Assembly (NCBI RefSeq): GCF_037996645.1
Contig: NZ_JBBMXV010000003.1
Coordinates: forward strand, 434,001-498,000
Direction: 5' to 3'
Source of the DNA: Halalkalicoccus tibetensis
GTDB taxonomy: Archaea > Halobacteriota > Halobacteria > Halobacteriales > Halalkalicoccaceae
Length of the DNA: 64,000 nucleotides
How positions within the stretch are numbered: position 1 is the stretch's first letter; each line of letters starts with the position of its first letter. A program made the position numbers and the translations under genes. Under the pieces are notes generated by a model, which did not search any database, was not told where the DNA came from, and worked only from the letters and a program-made list of their open reading frames with translations. Positions 60,209 through 64,000 of the stretch are shown here, one piece after another.

Positions 60209-60237
60209 CCGATATGCTATATATCTTCGTTTATCGG
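60209..60237 (-). promoter_or_regulatory. Promoter with inverted repeat for the M29/NicX-like gene
   Basis: On the minus strand a TATA sequence (AGATATATAGC, within 60216-60226) lies about 27 nt before the ATG at 60193. The arms CCGATA (60209-60214) and TATCGG (60232-60237) bracket it symmetrically, a plausible operator for the neighbouring IclR protein. Confidence 0.55.
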
Positions 60238-60288
60238 TTAGAACCCGCCCGACGCACCGCCTATTCGGCGAAAAGTATCGAGTGGCGG

Positions 60289-61422
60289 TTACTCGCCGTA
60301 GAAGCCGGTTCCTTCCATCAGACGTCGCTGGGTCCGATACACTGTGACGCTCTCGACTCGCTCGGCGTTCGTATCCACTTCGGCGGTCGCCGACATCGTC
60401 CCCTTCGGATGGCCGAGCGTCACTGTCTCGCCGTCGAGCTCCGCTACCTCGTTCGGGATCGTCCCCGGGAGGAGCGCCGCCGCGGCGGTGCAGGAGACGC
60501 CGGTGACGGCGTAGACGGGGTGGAGCTTCTGCATGCTCATGTAGCGCGCGACGAGGTTCACCTCGTCGGCCTGCACGGAACCGCCCTCGGGGGTATCGTA
60601 GTCCGTCGGTTCGGCCACGAACACGAGCTTCGGGTACCCCGGCGATTCCACCGAGGCGTGCTCGGGGTCGTCGACGAGTTCGAGTTCTGCACAGATCGTC
60701 CCTCGAATCCGTTCGAGACGCTCGAGCAGCTCGGGGTTGCTGTCGATCTCCTCGCGGCCCTCGGTCGCCGTGAGTCCGACGTCGGCCGCGCGCACGAACG
60801 CGATCGGGGTCGTCACGTCGACGACGCTGAGCTCGAGCGACTCGCCGTCGATCTCCCGCTCGATCGTTGGCCCGCCGAGCGGGAACAGCCCGTCGGTGAC
60901 GGCACCGGCCGGTTCGAGGAAGGACGTATCGATCCGAGCCCCGGTCCCCGGGACGCCGTGGATCTTGAACTCGCCGCGCGAGGCCGCCCGCCCATCGTCG
61001 GTTAGTGGGACGTGCTGGTCGATGTACGAGTCGGTGTTGGTGTTATAGAGGCGCAGGTCCGCCTCGTCGGCCTCGGGGTCGACGTCGACGAGCCCCTCGT
61101 CGATCGCGAACGAACCGATGGCACAGGTGAGGTTCCCACAGTTGCCGCCGTAGTCGATCACCGGCTCGTCGACGGCCACCTGCCCGAACGTATATGAGAC
61201 GTCCGCACCCTCGTCGTCGGATGCCTCGACGAGCATCAGTTTCGAGGTCGTCGACGTCGCCCCGCCCAACCCGTCGATCTGTCGGTCGTCAGGACTGCCG
61301 AACAGCGAGAGGATAGCCTCGTCACGGTTCTCCTCGGGCACCTCGTCGCCTCGGATGAAGACGCCCTTGCTCGTCCCGCCGCGGACGATCGCACAGTCGA
61401 GTGTCTGCTGATCTCCGATCAT
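60289..61422 (-). CDS. PrpF-family isomerase (aconitate/methylaconitate isomerase-like)
   Basis: 377 residues of the diaminopimelate-epimerase-like fold. Landmarks: [20 protein letters not shown] at the start, [36 protein letters not shown] with the catalytic cysteine region, and [21 protein letters not shown] near the end. PrpF enzymes isomerise double bonds of unsaturated di- and tricarboxylic acids (2-methylaconitate, 4-oxalomesaconate, 3-methylitaconate). Its start overlaps the end of the flavoprotein gene by 4 nt (ATGA), so the two are coupled. The substrate here is unknown. Confidence 0.87.
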   Translation of the reverse strand: MIGDQQTLDCAIVRGGTSKGVFIRGDEVPEENRDEAILSLFGSPDDRQIDGLGGATSTTSKLMLVEASDDEGADVSYTFGQVAVDEPVIDYGGNCGNLTCAIGSFAIDEGLVDVDPEADEADLRLYNTNTDSYIDQHVPLTDDGRAASRGEFKIHGVPGTGARIDTSFLEPAGAVTDGLFPLGGPTIEREIDGESLELSVVDVTTPIAFVRAADVGLTATEGREEIDSNPELLERLERIRGTICAELELVDDPEHASVESPGYPKLVFVAEPTDYDTPEGGSVQADEVNLVARYMSMQKLHPVYAVTGVSCTAAAALLPGTIPNEVAELDGETVTLGHPKGTMSATAEVDTNAERVESVTVYRTQRRLMEGTGFYGE

Positions 61423-62828
61423 CGTCCTTCCTCCACGTACTCCGCGCTCTCCTCGGCGGCGATCCGCCCGAACACGGCGCCGTTCGCGAGCCCCGTCCCG
61501 CCAGGGTAGTTGTCGAAGAAGAGCCCGCCGGTCGTATTGCCCGCGACGTAGAGCCCGGGGATGGGGCGGCCGATCGTATCGAGCGCGCGTGCCCGCTCGT
61601 CGGTCGCCGCACCGCCGAAGCCGAAGGTGATGCCGCCGGTGACGCGATAGCCGTGATACGGCGGCTCCTCGAGGGGAAGCGCCCAGTTGGTCTTCTCGAG
61701 CTCGAGTCCCTCGGTCCGGTTGCCGTCGAGCGAGTCGGGATCGAACTCGCCGGGGTCGGTCGCCGCGTTGAACTCCTCGACAGTCTCGGCGCCCTCGGCA
61801 GGCGACTCACAGCCGAGCTCCTCGAGTACGCCCTCGACGGTGTCGCCGGTGACCCAGTCGCCGGGGCCCGTCGCGCGCATGTGCTCGGTGAGCGAGTCGT
61901 CGATGAGGATGTACGCTTCGTGGCCGGGCTCCTCGAAGATGAGCCGGCCGAGCTTGGCGTAGGTGTGCGCACGGGCGTCCTCGCCCTCGTCGAAGAACCG
62001 CTCGCCGTCGTTGTTGATCAGCAGGCCGTACTGGTAGCCGTCGACGCGGTTCGCGCCGCCCTCGTAGTCGGGCGCCTCGCTGTCGATCAGCGCCATGTGC
62101 GCGCCGCCCCACTGCCCGGTCGCGCGGCCGCCCGCGTCGAGCACCATCTCGATCCCCTCCCCGGTGTTGTACCGGCTGCCGCGGACCTTCATCGCGTCGT
62201 AGTCGGAGCCGTAGTAGCGGGTGCGCTTCTCCTCGCTCGACTCGTAACCGCCGGCGGCGACGATGACGGCGTCGGCCTTGAACTCGACCTCGCCGTCGTC
62301 GTTTCGGGCGCGGACCCCCGCGACCTCGCCGTCCTCGAAGACGAGTTCGCGCGCTTCGGTCCGGTATTCGAAGGTCGCGCCCTCCTCTTCGGCTGCCTCG
62401 ACGAGCGCGCTGACGAGCTGCTCGCCGTCGAAGAACGTCCGCGCGACCGTGTAACCGGAGTTGAGCGGCTCCATGTCCCACTCGACGCCGCGTTCGGTGA
62501 GCCACTCGACGGTCGGTCCGATCTCGTCGACGATCGTCCGGGCCAGGTCGTCGTCGGCCCGTCCGTTCGTCTGCTTCATGATGTCGGCGTAGAAGTCGTC
62601 CGGCGAGTAGTCGTTGATGTCGAACTCGTAGCCGTACTGTTCGAGGTCGGCCTCGGTCGACGCGACGCGGAACGACTCGCTGTGCCACGTGTGCCCACCG
62701 CGTTTCTCCTTGGGGGATTTCTCGAGAACGGTGACGTCCATCCCGAGTTCGGCCGCCCGATTGGCCGCGCTCAGTCCCGCGATACCACACCCTACGACTA
62801 CGAGTCGCTGATCGTTGACTGCGTCCAT
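61419..62828 (-). CDS. FAD-dependent dehydrogenase, tricarballylate-dehydrogenase (TcuA)-like
   Basis: 469 residues from the ATG giving [20 protein letters not shown]; an earlier start adds 18 unconserved residues. GCGIAG (13-18) binds [65 protein letters not shown] and [18 protein letters not shown] are the fumarate reductase/TcuA-type landmarks. TcuA oxidises tricarballylate to cis-aconitate in Salmonella. The partner for electrons is not visible. First gene of the minus-strand operon, with the PrpF isomerase coupled to it by a 4-nt overlap, and divergent from the alcohol dehydrogenase. Confidence 0.85.
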   Translation of the reverse strand: MDAVNDQRLVVVGCGIAGLSAANRAAELGMDVTVLEKSPKEKRGGHTWHSESFRVASTEADLEQYGYEFDINDYSPDDFYADIMKQTNGRADDDLARTIVDEIGPTVEWLTERGVEWDMEPLNSGYTVARTFFDGEQLVSALVEAAEEEGATFEYRTEARELVFEDGEVAGVRARNDDGEVEFKADAVIVAAGGYESSEEKRTRYYGSDYDAMKVRGSRYNTGEGIEMVLDAGGRATGQWGGAHMALIDSEAPDYEGGANRVDGYQYGLLINNDGERFFDEGEDARAHTYAKLGRLIFEEPGHEAYILIDDSLTEHMRATGPGDWVTGDTVEGVLEELGCESPAEGAETVEEFNAATDPGEFDPDSLDGNRTEGLELEKTNWALPLEEPPYHGYRVTGGITFGFGGAATDERARALDTIGRPIPGLYVAGNTTGGLFFDNYPGGTGLANGAVFGRIAAEESAEYVEEGR

Positions 62829-62931
62829 CCCTACCAAGAACGTAAAAGGGAACCACCATAGACGTTTCGTCACACGGCCCATCCACTCCGGCCGTCCGAG
62901 GATATTTCTACCAGCCGGTGGACGGGGCGGT
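62829..62931. promoter_or_regulatory. Divergent promoter region of the catabolic module
   Basis: 103 bp between the flavoprotein ATG (minus strand) and the alcohol dehydrogenase ATG (plus strand). A plus-strand TATA-like element (GGATATTTC, near 62901-62909) lies about 28 nt before the ATG at 62932. Both operons are likely switched together here. Confidence 0.45.
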
Positions 62932-64000
62932 ATGGACGCGATCGTCGTCGGGGAGTTCGGATCGTCGAGCGTCGTGGACGTAGAGCGCCCCGAACCGGGG
63001 AACGGCGAGGCGCTGATCGACGTCTCGCGAGTACAGCTGAGCGTAACCGAGTGTCTCCTCTATCGGGGTCGGGAGGTCGCCCACTACGACGCCGTCGAGC
63101 AGGCAATCCACGGAGGGGAGGTTGGAGCCCGGCTGTTCGGCCACGAGTTCTGTGGCGAGGTCGTCGAGTGCGGCCCGGACGTCGAGGCGTTCGCCGTCGG
63201 CGATCGCGTGTACGCGCCGGGAAAGATCCACTGTGGCTCGTGTCCGTACTGCCGTTCGGGGTATGCCAACTACTGCCTTGACACGACTGCCATCGGCTAC
63301 GACAGACCGGGGGCGCTCGCCGAGTACGTCCGACTCCCGACCGGTCCGCTCCGGGCGCTTCCCGACGGCGTCTCCGATGCGGCAGGCGCGGCCCTCCAGC
63401 CGCTCGCGAGTTCGGTCCTCTGTACGATCGATGCGGGAATCGAGCCTGGCGACGACGTCCTCGTCGTCGGGGCGGGTGTGATGGGCTTCCACTGTGCGAT
63501 GCTCGCACGGCGGTTCGGCGCGGGTGAGGTCTACGCCGTCGACGTCAGGGAACGCCCCCTCTCGATCGCGGCCGACTGCGGCATCACGCCGATCGACGCG
63601 ACGGAGACCGATCCCGTCGCGGAGATCCGGGCCGCGACGGGCGGGCTGGGCGCCGACGTCGCGTTCGCCGCGGTCGGCGGCGAGCAGTCACACGCCACCG
63701 ACGGCGACGCCCCTCTCGCACAGGCATTCCGCGCGCTCCGTCGGGGCGGGACGCTCCTCCAGGTCGGCCACATCGAGGGGGAGATCGAAATGACGCCTCG
63801 TGTCGCCAGATCGAAGGCGGTCCGTTGGGAGAACCCGCGAAAGGGCGTCGCGAACGTCAGCCCGGGAACGGACACCGGCGAGCTCGCTGCCGAGTTGGTC
63901 GCGTCCGATACGATCTCCGTCGAGGAGTACGTCACTCACGAACTCGATGGCCTCGAATCCTTCGAGGAGGCGGTTGAGATCACGCTCGACAAGCAGACAC
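62932..64000 (+). CDS. Zinc-dependent alcohol dehydrogenase (MDR family), 3' end beyond the window
   Basis: The frame runs from the ATG at 62932 without a stop to the last base, 356 residues visible. The catalytic zinc ligands are Cys41 (VTEC) and His71-Glu72 (GHEFCGEV); the structural zinc site is Cys101, 104, 107 and 115 (CGSCPYCRSGYANYC). The Rossmann motif VVGAGVMGF is at 178-186 followed by VYAVDVRERP, in which Asp favours NAD. It resembles sorbitol- or threonine-dehydrogenase-like MDR enzymes. Divergent from the flavoprotein gene, probably part of the same catabolic unit. Only a few C-terminal residues should be missing. Confidence 0.88.
   Translation, partial: MDAIVVGEFGSSSVVDVERPEPGNGEALIDVSRVQLSVTECLLYRGREVAHYDAVEQAIHGGEVGARLFGHEFCGEVVECGPDVEAFAVGDRVYAPGKIHCGSCPYCRSGYANYCLDTTAIGYDRPGALAEYVRLPTGPLRALPDGVSDAAGAALQPLASSVLCTIDAGIEPGDDVLVVGAGVMGFHCAMLARRFGAGEVYAVDVRERPLSIAADCGITPIDATETDPVAEIRAATGGLGADVAFAAVGGEQSHATDGDAPLAQAFRALRRGGTLLQVGHIEGEIEMTPRVARSKAVRWENPRKGVANVSPGTDTGELAAELVASDTISVEEYVTHELDGLESFEEAVEITLDKQT

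Overview
The window is a 64 kb piece of a haloarchaeal (class Halobacteria) chromosome. The evidence is a GC-rich sequence coding for strongly acidic proteins, AT-rich TATA boxes about 22-35 nt upstream of many start codons (leaderless transcripts), an archaeal-type RFC small subunit, an archaeal tRNA(G10) methyltransferase, a TrmB-family regulator and an ADP-forming acyl-CoA synthetase. The genus cannot be named from what I can see. No rRNA, CRISPR array or recognisable transposase gene is present; there is one tRNA (Ile-GAU).

Region 1 (1-24 kb) is mostly housekeeping and metabolism. It holds the tail of a sodium/solute symporter, an SDR dehydrogenase divergent from a histidinol-dehydrogenase-family enzyme that looks more like sulfopropanediol dehydrogenase (HpsN) than HisD, tRNA and replication proteins (Trm-G10, RfcC), a TrmB regulator, a thioredoxin/DUF255 protein, FxsA, tRNA-Ile, a creatininase-family (ArfB-like) amidohydrolase, OsmC, an MFS carrier, a GCS2-type ligase, an NDP-forming acyl-CoA synthetase, a Bcp-type peroxiredoxin, the phosphate uptake operon pstSCAB and an orphan E1-alpha subunit. 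Two or three very small genes with strong promoters lie here, including a 39-residue cysteine-rich protein.

Region 2 (24-58 kb) is a large cell-surface glycan locus. It carries four paralogous O-antigen-ligase/polymerase-type membrane proteins, two NAD-dependent sugar epimerases, a bacterial-type initiating sugar-phosphate transferase, an MsbA/PglK-type ABC exporter, two GT4, two or three GT2-like and one GT61 glycosyltransferases, a cytidylyltransferase overlapping a CDP-glycerol-glycerophosphotransferase-type enzyme (a teichoic-acid-like pair), a Gfo/Idh/MocA oxidoreductase, two alkaline-phosphatase-superfamily enzymes, a QueC-like PP-loop ATPase and two paralogous proteins with a ParB/sulfiredoxin-like C-terminal motif. 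A cytochrome P450, a lipase-maturation-factor protein and a DCC thiol oxidoreductase are interspersed. An 18-bp tandem repeat array marks the left edge of the locus.

Inside region 2, at about 48.98-51.29 kb, an A/T-richer segment carries a trans-sulfuration PLP enzyme and a MOSC-domain protein. It is bounded by an 8-bp direct repeat and imperfect terminal inverted repeats, so it looks like a roughly 2.3 kb inserted element without a transposase. Removing it would leave an operon-like gap of about 77 bp between a glycosyltransferase and a sulfatase.

Region 3 (58-64 kb) is a catabolic module. It has an IclR regulator, an M29/NicX-like metalloenzyme, a PrpF-family isomerase and a tricarballylate-dehydrogenase-like flavoprotein on the minus strand, and a divergent zinc alcohol dehydrogenase that runs off the end of the window. 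The substrate is unknown; tricarboxylate or ring-cleavage products are the most natural guesses.
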